From Mariprofundus sp. UBA1536 (GTDB lineage Bacteria; Pseudomonadota; Zetaproteobacteria; Mariprofundales; Mariprofundaceae), in contig DCPU01000016.1 in NCBI GenBank assembly GCA_002323245.1, positions 1-64,000 on the forward strand: a stretch of DNA of 64,000 nucleotides. The letters are read 5' to 3'. Positions 15,793 to 23,791 of this stretch are shown here, one piece after another (the stretch's first letter is position 1; the number at the start of each line of letters is the position of its first letter). The notes beneath the pieces are model-generated. The model was given only the letters and a program-made list of their open reading frames with translations. It had not been told where the DNA came from and ran no database searches. Position numbers and translations under genes: made by a program.

Positions 15793-16713
15793 TCAACTCA
15801 TCCCAAGCGCCCTTTTCAGCTTCTCCACCGCTGTCTGCCTTCTGGCTTTGTCCAGCTTGTCGAGATTGATCTGCTTCCATCGAACTGCGGGAAGCAGATC
15901 AATGCCCTCAAGCCCTAATAGGTTCCAATCGGGGTCGCCCTCCTTGAATGAAATCAAGAAAGCCTTTTCGTCCTCCGTGATTTCCTGCTGCAGTTTTTTA
16001 ACCAGCATTTCGCGGGCTTCTTCAAGCTCGGCCTGTGTCACCGGCCCCGTAGTCATGCCCTCAAACTCATGCACATAAATTTGAGAAATGTCCTTGGGAT
16101 GAGGAGAGATTAGCTCAGCTATCGGCCGGGGGTGGCTGATCATATAAACCAATACCGCCTTTCGAATCTCGACCGTAAGCCCTTCATTTTCCAGCAACAG
16201 CTTTACATCAAAAAGGTCTCGTGGATGCTGCCTGTCTAATGCGGCACATATTTTCCCGCCATACAAATCGGCCAGAGAGACAACAGGTACCGCTGCATAG
16301 CCAAAACGCGATTCAACATTCCCGGTCACCTCTCGCTCTTCCGGCTCATACACGGTGCCCCGCAATACCGGAGAAAGCTCGATCTTTATATGCACATCAC
16401 CTTTACCTATCACCAATCGCAGCGCATCAGATTTGTCTTCAAACGACTTATGGATTGAAAGTCCGGCAATCGTTACCAATAGGTCATCATGGATACGTGA
16501 TAGTGATTCTTTGATATGCCCTAAGGCAGCTGTTCGGTCTTCATTGGGCAGATAAACCAGATCAATATCTACGGAAAGCCTCGGGAAATCACGAACGAAC
16601 AAGTTGATAGCCGTACCACCCTTTAAAGCAAAGCAGGTCTCTTTAAAGACGATGGGTAACACCTGCACCAGCAGTTGAACCCGCTGCCCATACACACCTT
16701 GCTTATCCGGCAA
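15793..16713 (-). CDS. abiEii: AbiEii/AbiGii-type nucleotidyltransferase toxin
   Basis: 306 residues of the nucleotidyltransferase toxin family. FALKGGTAINLF (28-39) followed by DFPRLSVDIDLVYL (42-55) gives the GG...DxD active-site pattern with D49 and D51. Such toxins modify nucleotide or tRNA targets; AbiEii binds GTP. A TTG start at 16713 follows GGGAG by 7 nt and overlaps the antitoxin stop. It forms a type IV toxin-antitoxin pair with the adjacent gene and can give abortive phage resistance. Confidence 0.88.
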   Translation of the reverse strand: MPDKQGVYGQRVQLLVQVLPIVFKETCFALKGGTAINLFVRDFPRLSVDIDLVYLPNEDRTAALGHIKESLSRIHDDLLVTIAGLSIHKSFEDKSDALRLVIGKGDVHIKIELSPVLRGTVYEPEEREVTGNVESRFGYAAVPVVSLADLYGGKICAALDRQHPRDLFDVKLLLENEGLTVEIRKAVLVYMISHPRPIAELISPHPKDISQIYVHEFEGMTTGPVTQAELEEAREMLVKKLQQEITEDEKAFLISFKEGDPDWNLLGLEGIDLLPAVRWKQINLDKLDKARRQTAVEKLKRALGMS

Positions 16714-17494
16714 GCTGTTCTCCCGAGAGCTCTTTCGGTACGGTTATATTGTATCGTTTATCGAGCTTGCCGCCTTCAGCGACCACGCGTTTTCCCGAAC
16801 CCAGGTCGTAATCATGCTCATCCAGCTTCTTGCGCCATGGGTACTGAAAACGATCCGCCAGCCAAAAAAACAGGCGTTTTACTTTTACGTTTTTGCATTC
16901 ATGCAGCAGCCCATCCAGCCTCTTTGGAGAGAGCTGAGTCAGGCCCTGCATCAGTTGTTCGGCATGATCAAAACTTGTTTCTTCCGGCACGCCCATCAGC
17001 AACTCAAGGATGGCTTGCTCAGGAGATGATATGACCATGGCAGCCGCATCTTCTCGCCACTGATATTGACGCAAGCTGTCTGCATCCAGCCAACCCTTCT
17101 TCCATAATCTCCCGGTCGTATGCCAGCAGAGTTCAACGTCCATTTGCCTGAACACCTGCTTTAACCTTACAGAACATGATTCAGGGCTATACAGGTGAAC
17201 CCTGTGTTGATTGTTTAATGAGAGATATTGCGCAAAGCCCTGTAGCTCCAGTGAGGTCAACCCTCCGGCAGTAACCGGACCATTCACCAGGTCTGGCAGC
17301 GATGCCACGACAGCCTGCCAGCTTAGCCTGGACTCAGGACGTTTATAAAAACCGGGGACGACCTTTACCAGCTTGCCGCTTTTCAGGTAATTATCCAGTG
17401 TATGAGAGGAAAACCCTTTCTCTATCAGGTGGTAACGCGAAGCGAGTTGCCCATAAGGTAAAAGCGCAGAAAGATTCTTATCTTGCCGATTCAT
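16703..17494 (-). CDS. abiEi: AbiEi-type antitoxin and transcriptional repressor
   Basis: 263 residues. The N-terminal winged helix (GQLASRYHLIEKGFSSHTLD ... GKLVKVVPGFYKRP) and the following TAGGLTSLELQGFAQYL segment match AbiEi. This family represses its own promoter by binding inverted repeats, and its C-terminal domain neutralises AbiEii. Two matching palindromes lie upstream. The stop overlaps the toxin start by about 11 bp. Confidence 0.88.
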   Translation of the reverse strand: MNRQDKNLSALLPYGQLASRYHLIEKGFSSHTLDNYLKSGKLVKVVPGFYKRPESRLSWQAVVASLPDLVNGPVTAGGLTSLELQGFAQYLSLNNQHRVHLYSPESCSVRLKQVFRQMDVELCWHTTGRLWKKGWLDADSLRQYQWREDAAAMVISSPEQAILELLMGVPEETSFDHAEQLMQGLTQLSPKRLDGLLHECKNVKVKRLFFWLADRFQYPWRKKLDEHDYDLGSGKRVVAEGGKLDKRYNITVPKELSGEQLAG

Positions 17495-17527
17495 TTTACC
17501 TCCTGAGTTTACAATATCTCTAAAGAC

Positions 17528-17542
17528 CGGCGATATGCGCCG
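17528..17542. promoter_or_regulatory. AbiEi operator 1
   Basis: CGGCGATATGCGCCG is a near-perfect inverted repeat just downstream of the predicted start of transcription for the abiE operon. It shares CGGCGATAT with the second site at 17611. Confidence 0.6.
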
Positions 17543-17556
17543 AACAATAACCTACA

Positions 17557-17584
17557 ATTAAACCGATTTTACACGGACAAGCAA
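17557..17584 (-). promoter_or_regulatory. abiE promoter
   Basis: Read leftward, TTGCTT (complement of 17579-17584) and TTTAAT (complement of 17557-17562) are 16 nt apart and lie between the two operators. Transcription would start near 17550, about 55 bp before the abiEi start codon. Confidence 0.5.
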
Positions 17585-17610
17585 GCACTTGGTTTATAAA
17601 TAATAAGTTC

Positions 17611-17629
17611 ATCGGCGATATTCGCCGAT
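17611..17629. promoter_or_regulatory. AbiEi operator 2
   Basis: ATCGGCGATATTCGCCGAT is a perfect palindrome with 8-bp arms upstream of the -35 box. The two-site arrangement matches cooperative autorepression known for AbiEi. Confidence 0.65.
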
Positions 17630-17637
17630 AATAGCTA

Positions 17638-17760
17638 TCAATTTAAACCGCCTCGCACGGCAGTCTCCAGCCAGCACCGCATGTCATCCACCTGCAACCC
17701 ATGCCCTTTCAGGATCGCCAGTTGCTCTTCGAACGACTTCCACGGCTTCCCGGAGCTCAT
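17638..17760 (-). pseudogene. N-terminal stump of an Abi_2 (AbiD/F) family gene
   Basis: The frame starts MSSGKPWKSFEEQLAILKGH and continues GLQVDDM, matching the N-terminus of Abi_2 abortive-infection proteins. It ends after 40 codons at an in-frame stop near 17640, where the abiE upstream sequence begins. The rest of the gene has been lost. Its ATG overlaps the stop of the preceding AlbA_2 fragment. Confidence 0.6.
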
Positions 17761-17861
17761 GCGAGCTCCTTTGACCGAAGCATCGGCTTCACCGAAGATA
17801 GATCCCGCTTGAACTCCAGCGTCTTACCTTCCAAGCTGGCTAACAGCTGATCAATGTTCAC
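17757..17861 (-). pseudogene. N-terminal stump of an AlbA_2/Schlafen-type gene
   Basis: Starting at GTG 17861 the frame reads NIDQLLASLEGKTLEFKRDL and then SS, the usual start of AlbA_2 (Schlafen-like) ATP-binding regulators. It is cut after 34 codons and joins the Abi_2 stump. This looks like rearranged debris. The region upstream contains a REP-like motif in reverse orientation (about 17866-17895). Confidence 0.55.
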
Positions 17862-18135
17862 CCGTTCTCCTCATGCACGATTCAAGACCGACCCCGACCC
17901 CCAAGCCCAAATAAAATTGCTTCAGGAAGTGCCAAGAGCTCAAAGATTTATATCACGCCGATCTCTTGATGATTTGTCAGCGAATGATGTTGCACGTGGA
18001 AAGTGGATGACCGAGGTATATAAAGAGCATGGGTATACTATGGCTGAAATTGCAAAATATGCAGGTGTTCACTACTCTCTAGTAAATAAGATTATTAAGA
18101 ATTGGAGCGGTGATGATTCAAGATTCAAGACCTGA
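17854..18135 (+). pseudogene. C-terminal remnant of a second RAYT transposase with HTH tail
   Basis: From about 17930 the frame carries VPRAQRFISRRSLDDL and then YKEHGYTMAEIAKYAGVHYS followed by LVNKIIKNW. This matches the C-terminal recognition segment and helix-turn-helix of REP-associated transposases. The catalytic half is missing. The first about 25 residues are repeat-derived, so the ATG at 17854 is not a real start. A short repeat (GATTCAAGATTCAAGACC) follows the fragment. Confidence 0.6.
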
Positions 18136-18568
18136 CACCTTTTTCCTTTATAGGAACCCTGAGCGTAATGAGAAAATTGGAAGCGGGTCAACAAGTAAGC
18201 ATATGCTTGGCAGAGCTTTGGATATTAGCATTAATGATATCCTTGACTTGGTATCCCCCAGTGGTGTAACGACACCAAGCTTCTGGCGTGGAGCGACCTT
18301 CAATAAGGCATGGGAAGTGATTCATGGTGGTAACCCAGTTGCCACGGTCGCAACATCAGCAGCGGTTCCTTATGCTGACCTTTGGCAGCTTGAAGGTCGT
18401 GATGGTCCGTCAGATGTAATTTTGATTGGTGGTCATGGAACATGGCGCTCGGGTTTCCTTGATACCCTAGATAGCGAAGACAATAATCGAAATGGAATTG
18501 CTGATGGTTATGAGCGAACAGGCCATTTGCATCTGCAAGATAACCCAAGTCAAGGAACGCATCTATGA
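18110..18568 (+). pseudogene. Truncated M15-like peptidase
   Basis: The segment STSKHMLGRALDISIND holds the S-x-H-x(6)-D zinc ligands of M15/VanY-type D-Ala-D-Ala peptidases, and GHLHLQDN near the end could supply the third ligand. The N-terminal part has been replaced by repeat sequence (about 18110-18140), so the real start is lost. It overlaps the next gene by ATGA, suggesting that it once headed an operon of cell-envelope genes. A still translated short form cannot be excluded. Confidence 0.5.
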
Positions 18569-19506
18569 GTATTTTTAAAAATAGTTTGTTGTTACTAATA
18601 TTTTTGCTTCTGGCATCAATTGCCGAAGCAAATAATGGATATGAGGCATGGCGACAACAGGTGTTGAATGAATTAGATGCGCGTATCACAGACCCAACAG
18701 AACCTCCTACAGCATTTGATTATTCATATGGTCAACTATCAAAGGATGGGGGACGTTCCTTGGCAGAGCTGCGAATTAAAGAAAGTGATGTTTATATGGA
18801 TGATTACGCGGATGATCCAGTTTTACATTACATTCAAGGAAACCTAAGAAGGAGAACACATACATTTTTTCGTATTGATATGAGAAAAGAAAAAAATGTA
18901 GAGCGTTTGTTTGGTTCAGAAGATCAAGCCTTAATCAAGGAGTATCAATCCTATTATCGTAAGGCACTTGACCTAGATGAGGTATCGGATGCACCTATAC
19001 ATCTGACTTCTCAAATGCTGGGCATGATGGCTGATGATGTTCTGGCAACGCCAGACATCAAAGAACGTGCCTATAAAAAGGAGCTAGAGCTAGTCAAATC
19101 TGGTGAGTTTGTTTCAGAGAATGAGAACTATGAGTGGTCTACTTATGAGTTTCTTTTGGGCAGTTATGTTGAGCAGAAGGATTACGACAATTATCTGAAA
19201 ACTGTAAATGAGATGATTGAACGGTTTGGTAGCACTGAAGAATTGGAATCGTATAAACTTCAGGCTATAGCTGCGATAGAGAAGCGTGACCGTGAAGCAG
19301 CAGGCGCAGCACCAACGGTTGAAGCCGTAAACGCCAAAGCCGCGGCAGAGGCAAACCAACAGCCAGAGGTTGTGGTGCAACCACCTGCAGCAGAGAAAGC
19401 CAGCGAATCAGATAACAACTTATGGCTTCTGCTCGGTGGCGGGGTTGTGCTGGTGTTGGGCGCCATCGTGTTTGTATTGCGTAGACGCAAGCCATTGGAT
19501 TCGTAA
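18565..19506 (+). CDS. Exported protein with C-terminal membrane anchor, unknown function
   Basis: 313 residues. A signal peptide is clear (MSIFKNSLLLLIFLLLASIA, then EANN), and the C-terminus has a membrane helix followed by RRRK (LLLGGGVVLVLGAIVFVLRR). The middle is helical, possibly tetratricopeptide-like (YRKALDLDEV, YDNYLKTVNEMIERFGS), followed by an Ala/Pro-rich linker at about 235-275. The arrangement suggests a periplasmic-facing or surface protein held in the membrane. I do not recognise the family. Confidence 0.65.
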   Translation: MSIFKNSLLLLIFLLLASIAEANNGYEAWRQQVLNELDARITDPTEPPTAFDYSYGQLSKDGGRSLAELRIKESDVYMDDYADDPVLHYIQGNLRRRTHTFFRIDMRKEKNVERLFGSEDQALIKEYQSYYRKALDLDEVSDAPIHLTSQMLGMMADDVLATPDIKERAYKKELELVKSGEFVSENENYEWSTYEFLLGSYVEQKDYDNYLKTVNEMIERFGSTEELESYKLQAIAAIEKRDREAAGAAPTVEAVNAKAAAEANQQPEVVVQPPAAEKASESDNNLWLLLGGGVVLVLGAIVFVLRRRKPLDS

Positions 19507-19549
19507 GAAGGATTAGGGTTTTGGGATATAACCAGATAGGGGAAAAGTC

Positions 19550-19879
19550 ATGGGAATGATGATGCGTTTGGGGATGGTATTTGGGCTGACGATAGCGACA
19601 TTGGTTCAGGTCAATGTGGCGGAAGCTGTGGCGGTAACGCTTGATGAGCGCTGCTCGGTGCATATTTTGAATCGGAATATTCAGGTGCAAAAGGATGGCT
19701 CTTGGGCCATGCCGAATGTGCCGAGTACGATGGGGAAGGTTCGGGCGAGAGCAACTTGTGTGCAAAATGGCGTTACGCACCGAGGTCAAACCGAATACTT
19801 TAGGGTTATCTCAGGCGAGAGCACTGATGTGAATGCAACCTTTACCTTTGGGGGGAAGGTGTCAGGTCTTGAATCTTGA
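19550..19879 (+). pseudogene. Exported protein truncated by a REP-like repeat
   Basis: 109 residues with a signal peptide (MRLGMVFGLTIATLVQVNVA) and a strand-rich start (ERCSVHILNRNIQVQKDGSW). The last codons GKVSGLES are encoded by the repeat GTCAGGTCTTGAATCTTGA. The original C-terminus is therefore gone, and the parent was probably a much longer surface or secreted protein. It follows the anchored protein in the same direction by 43 bp. Confidence 0.55.
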
Positions 19880-19940
19880 GTCCACCACCCAAAAATCCGC
19901 GAAATGAGACCTGACCTCTCCGTGTATGACCCCTCCGTGT
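19862..19940. repeat. REP-like repeat
   Basis: GTCAGGTCTTGAATCTTGAG is followed by CGCGAAATGAGACCTGACCT (partly inverted, AGGTC/GACCT) and then by CTCCGTGTA repeated twice. It ends the truncated exported protein and precedes the type I restriction locus. Confidence 0.6.
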
Positions 19941-19962
19941 AAGAATTTGCTCCGCAGGAAGC

Positions 19963-19990
19963 CATAACTTCATCTTTAGATGAAGTTATG
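19963..19990. promoter_or_regulatory. Perfect 12-bp hairpin before hsdM
   Basis: CATAACTTCATC and GATGAAGTTATG are perfect complements around a TTTA loop, ending 71 bp before the hsdM start. No U-run follows, so it is not a standard terminator. It could be an operator, a transcript-end stabiliser or the end of an insertion. Confidence 0.5.
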
Positions 19991-20489
19991 TGCTAATGAA
20001 ATAGACTTATCCAGATTCTCAGCTATCCTCAAAGTTGAACAGTCACCTGGGACGGGAATACATGGCAGCCGAGAACAACAATTTTGAAGCAAGCTTATTT
20101 AAAACAGCGGATAAGCTGAGAAAGAATATTGACGCAGCAGAGTACAAGAATGTTGTGCTGGGGCTAATTTTCCTCAAATATATCTCTGATTCGTTCCAGG
20201 AACTGTATGAGCGATTGGAGCAGGATGAGTATCCGATCCTGAAGACAGGGATGAATATAAGGCTGAAAATATCTTCTTTGTGCCTGAAATAGCACGCTGG
20301 AAGAGCCTGCAAGCCAAAGCCAAGCTACCTGAGATCGGCGTTGCATTAGATGCAGCAATGGAAGTCATTGAAAAAGAGAATGCTGAGTTGAAGCATGTTC
20401 TCCCTCGTGTGTATGGCAAGCCCAACCTTGATAAAGCCTCCCTTGGTCAGCTTATTGATGTCATCTCTGATATCGAGCTTAAAGCAGGA

Positions 20490-20564
20490 GCCCCCCGACC
20501 CCCTAAAGGGTGGAAAAAGAGCGGGGGCGAAAATGATAAGTCCCCTTCAGGGGATTTAGGGGCT
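20490..20564. repeat. Palindromic element copy 1, in frame in hsdM
   Basis: The core is the palindrome CCCCTTCAGGGG flanked by AAGT and ATTTAGGGGCT, at 20538-20564. A second imperfect GC-rich arm lies at 20490-20530. It is translated as KSPSGDLGA between the conserved blocks of HsdM, so it lengthens the protein without breaking the frame. Confidence 0.75.
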
Positions 20565-21385
20565 ACTTCTGATCTGCTTGGTCGTGTGTATGAGTATTTT
20601 CTAGGTGAGTTTGCCAATGCCGAAGGTAAAAAAGGCGGTCAGTTCTATACACCAAAATCCATTGTAAAACTCATGGTTGAGATGATTGAGCCATACAAGG
20701 GCAGAGTTTATGACCCTGCTTGCGGTAGTGGCGGCATGTTTGTGATGAGTGAGAAGTTTGTCGAAGAGCATCAGGGCAACATTCAGGACATCACCATTTA
20801 CGGGCAGGAGTCCAACCAGACCACCTGGAAGCTGTCCAAGATGAATCTGGCGATTCGCAATATCAATTCCCAGTTCGTCGCCTGGAATACGGAAGGCACA
20901 TTCTTAAAGGATATGAATCCTGATTTAAAAGCCGATTACATCCTTGCTAATCCACCCTTCAATCAATCCGAATGGGGTCAGGATATTTTGCAGGAAGATG
21001 GACGCTGGAAATATGGTGTTCCACCTGCTGGCAATGCCAACTTCGGCTGGATGCAGCATATGCTTTATCACTTAGCCCCTCATGGTGTGATGGCAACGGT
21101 ACTCGCCAATGGTTCTTTAAGCTCCAACACATCAGGTGAAGGTGAGATCAGAAAAAGTATCGTACAAGCAGACCTCGTGGATTGCATCGTAGCTCTTCCT
21201 AAACAGCTTTTTTACAACACAGGCATTCCAGCCACCATCTGGATTCTGCGCCGTGGCAAAACACAACGTCGCGGTGAGACTTTGTTTATTGATGCTTCAG
21301 AAATGGGCTTTATGAAAGACAGGGTTCACCGTGAGTTTGCACCTGAAGATATTGAGACCATTGAGCAGGCTTATCATAGCTGGAG

Positions 21386-21446
21386 AGCCCCTAAATCCCC
21401 TGAAGGGGACTTAACATCATCTCCCCCTTCAGGGGGCGGGGGGCTT
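21386..21446. repeat. Palindromic element copy 2, in frame in hsdM
   Basis: The same core in opposite orientation (AGCCCCTAAATCCCCTGAAG, then GGGACTT) followed by a second arm TCCCCCTTCAGGGGGCGGGG. It encodes APKSPEGDLTSSPPSGGGGL near the HsdM C-terminus. Confidence 0.75.
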
Positions 21447-21676
21447 TATGAAGACATCAAAGGCTTTTGCAAATCAGCCACCCTTGCCGATATTGAGAAA
21501 CACAGCTTTGTGCTCACGCCAGGGCGATATGTGGGTATTGAAGATGAAGAGGATGATGGGATACCCTTTGAAGATAAAATGCGGGATTTGACCACCACGC
21601 TTGCAGCCCAAATGCAAAAAGAGAAAGAGCTTGATGAGCAAATCAAAACACAACTTGCCAAGATTGGATTTGAATT

Positions 21677-22666
21677 ATGAGTGAAGAAAATAGGCTGATT
21701 GTTTATCAGACGGATGATGGCGGCATTGCACTTCAAGCTGATGCCGAACAAGAGACGGTGTGGGCGACACAAAAGCAGCTTGCCGAAGTATTTAGTGTAG
21801 ATGTACGCACCATCAACGAACATATTAGAAACATATTTAAAACAGACGAGTTGGAAGAGGTTTCAACTATCCGGAAATTCCGGATAGTTCAACAAGAGGG
21901 CAAGCGCGAGGTTGCGCGAAACATTGACCACTACAATCTCGATATGATGATCTCTGTGGGCTATCGCGTAAACTCCAAAACAGCCACGAAGTTCCGCAAA
22001 TGGGCAACACAAACACTCAAGCAACATATCACCCAGGGCTACACCATCAATCCGAATCGTATTGCCAAAAACCTCGATACCTTTTTGCACGCCGTCGAGG
22101 AGGTCAAAGCCCTCGCGCAAGACAATCAACAGCTGCAAACCGATGATGTGCTGGCCTTGGTCACAGCCTTTGCCCATACGTGGTTTTCTCTGGAAGCATA
22201 CGATGAAGATAACCTGCCCACGCAAGGAAGCAGCCGCAGCAGCATTCAATTGGAAGCCAGCGAGTTATACCGCGCCGTTGACACATTGAAGCAGACCTTG
22301 ATGACTCAGGGGCAAGCCACACCGCTGTTTGCCCAGGAGAAAAACGAAGGCAGCCTGCAAGGGATCGTGGGTAATATCTATCAGTCCGCTTTTGGTGAAG
22401 ATGTCTACCCCACGCTGGAAGAAAAGGCCGCCAACCTGCTCTATTTCATCATCAAAAATCACCCCTTTAACGATGGCAACAAACGCACTGCCGCCTTTGC
22501 CTTTATCTGGTTCCTGCAAAAGTCAGGCGTTGATTTTAAAGGCAGGGTTACACCGGAAGCTCTCACCTCCATCACCCTGCTGATTGCCGAAAGCAACCCA
22601 ACAAGCAAAGCGCGCATGATCGGACTGGTGATTTTACTGCTCACAGGAAAAACAAGTTATGTTTGA
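21677..22666 (+). CDS. RhuM-Fic fusion protein
   Basis: 329 residues. The N-terminal about 150 match virulence protein RhuM (WATQKQLAEVFSVDVRTINE, then NLDMMISVGYRVNSKTATKF). The C-terminal part is a Fic domain with the complete motif HPFNDGNKRT at about 262-271. Fic enzymes transfer AMP or related groups to proteins; RhuM-Fic proteins are common passengers of type I restriction loci. It starts in the ATGA at the hsdM stop and is bracketed by a duplicated hsdM 3' end, so it looks like a cassette inserted between hsdM and the following genes. Confidence 0.88.
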   Translation: MSEENRLIVYQTDDGGIALQADAEQETVWATQKQLAEVFSVDVRTINEHIRNIFKTDELEEVSTIRKFRIVQQEGKREVARNIDHYNLDMMISVGYRVNSKTATKFRKWATQTLKQHITQGYTINPNRIAKNLDTFLHAVEEVKALAQDNQQLQTDDVLALVTAFAHTWFSLEAYDEDNLPTQGSSRSSIQLEASELYRAVDTLKQTLMTQGQATPLFAQEKNEGSLQGIVGNIYQSAFGEDVYPTLEEKAANLLYFIIKNHPFNDGNKRTAAFAFIWFLQKSGVDFKGRVTPEALTSITLLIAESNPTSKARMIGLVILLLTGKTSYV

Positions 22667-22672
22667 TTTAAA

Positions 22673-22699
22673 AGCCCCTAAATCCCCTGAAGGGGACTT
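22673..22699. repeat. Palindromic element copy 3, intergenic
   Basis: A 27-bp copy of the core (AGCCCCTAAATCCCCTGAAG, then GGGACTT) lies 7 bp after the fic stop and directly abuts the duplicated hsdM 3' end. Confidence 0.75.
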
Positions 22700-22778
22700 T
22701 GCAGTCCAAATGCAAAAAGAGAAAGAGCTTGATGAGCAGATTAAAACCCAACTCGCCAAGATTGGCTTTGAATTATGA
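22699..22778 (+). pseudogene. Duplicate of the hsdM 3' end
   Basis: These 80 bp repeat 21601-21680 with a few base changes: both encode QMQKEKELDEQIKTQLAKIG and then FEL and stop, and both end in ATGA. The copy is in frame with nothing upstream. It marks the right boundary of the segment carrying fic, and suggests that a cassette arrived by recombination that regenerated the hsdM end. Confidence 0.8.
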
Positions 22779-22909
22779 GCGATGTAAATCAGCTATCACA
22801 AGTTGTGATACCTAACGACAGCGCTTTAAGGTTCCAAAGTGTCACCTTAAATGTTGGAAGAAGTGAACCGGTCGCAATTTGCGACTGCAAGTGGCGCTGG
22901 TGGAGTCCG

Positions 22910-23791
22910 ATGAGCCATAACGTGAGTATTATCAATAGCAATGAGCTTCAGAGTAAGATTTTCACTATCCGTGGTTTACAAGTTATGATGGATAGGGATT
23001 TGGCAGAGCTGTATGGGGTAAAAGCGATTCGTTTGAGAGAACAGGTGAAAAGAAACATTGGGAGATTCCCTGATGATTTTATGTTTCAGCTTACACTCAA
23101 TGAGGTGGAATTTATGGTATCGCAAAATGCGATACCTTCGAAACAGCATTTGGGTGGGTCTCTTCCCTATGTCTTTACTGAGGCCGGTGTTTCCATGCTT
23201 GCTTCCATTCTCAAGAGCGAGACTGCTGTAAATATGAGTGTGCAGATTATCCGTGCCTTTGTCGGTATGCGGAAATTTATCTCCAACAACGCTGCGATTT
23301 TTCAGCGTTTGGACAACATCGAGCAGAAACAATACCTCACTGACACCAAGCTTGATAAAGTCTTTGAAGCGATTGAGGCGAAAGATATCAAGCCCGCACA
23401 AGGTATTTTCTTTGATGGTCAGGTGTTTGATGCCTACGTGTTCGTCGCTGATTTAATCAAGAGCGCTAAGAAGTCGATTGTTTTGATTGATAACTACATC
23501 GCTGAAACAACGCTCACCATGCTAACCAAACGCAAAGCAGGCTGCACAGCCACGATTTATACCCACACCGTTAGTAAAAAGTTACAGCTCGATGTGCAAA
23601 AACATAATGAGCAATACCCAACTATCGAAATCAAAACATACAAACAGTCGCATGATCGCTTTCTCATCCTCGACGAACACGACGTGTATCATTTCGGAGC
23701 ATCACTTAAAGACTTGGGTAAGAAGTGGTTTGCATTCTCCAAGTTTGATAAAGGGGCTTTGGAAGTCTTGGGGAAGTTGGGTCATGAGTAA
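22910..23791 (+). CDS. ORF6N-domain protein with PLD-like C-terminus
   Basis: 293 residues from ATG 22910, preceded by GGTGGAG; the frame is open from ATG 22775 as well, but the added 45 residues look unconserved. ORF6N (DNA-binding, phage-derived) covers about 10-105 with FTIRGLQVMMDRDLAELYGV. The C-terminus (about 190-290) reads IVLIDNYIAETTLTMLTKR ... HDRFLILDEHDVYHFGASLK, as in phospholipase-D-like segments of type I restriction associated proteins. It overlaps hsdS by 8 bp. Its role in the locus is unknown. Confidence 0.8.
   Translation: MSHNVSIINSNELQSKIFTIRGLQVMMDRDLAELYGVKAIRLREQVKRNIGRFPDDFMFQLTLNEVEFMVSQNAIPSKQHLGGSLPYVFTEAGVSMLASILKSETAVNMSVQIIRAFVGMRKFISNNAAIFQRLDNIEQKQYLTDTKLDKVFEAIEAKDIKPAQGIFFDGQVFDAYVFVADLIKSAKKSIVLIDNYIAETTLTMLTKRKAGCTATIYTHTVSKKLQLDVQKHNEQYPTIEIKTYKQSHDRFLILDEHDVYHFGASLKDLGKKWFAFSKFDKGALEVLGKLGHE

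Larger units (their letters stand above)
20062..21680 (+). pseudogene. hsdM: Type I restriction methyltransferase HsdM with frameshift
   Basis: The first frame starts at ATG 20062 (MAAENNNFEASLFKTADKLR) and runs out of homology at about 20230. The second frame resumes with DPEDRDEYKAENIFFVPEIA. Adding one base near 20229-20232 restores a normal HsdM of about 540 residues. SAM motif DPACGSGGMF and catalytic NPPFNQS are intact in the second part. Two in-frame palindromic elements add residues at about 20490-20564 and 21386-21446. Unless the shift is a sequencing error or bypassed, the M subunit is broken, which would leave HsdR without its modification partner. Confidence 0.8.
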
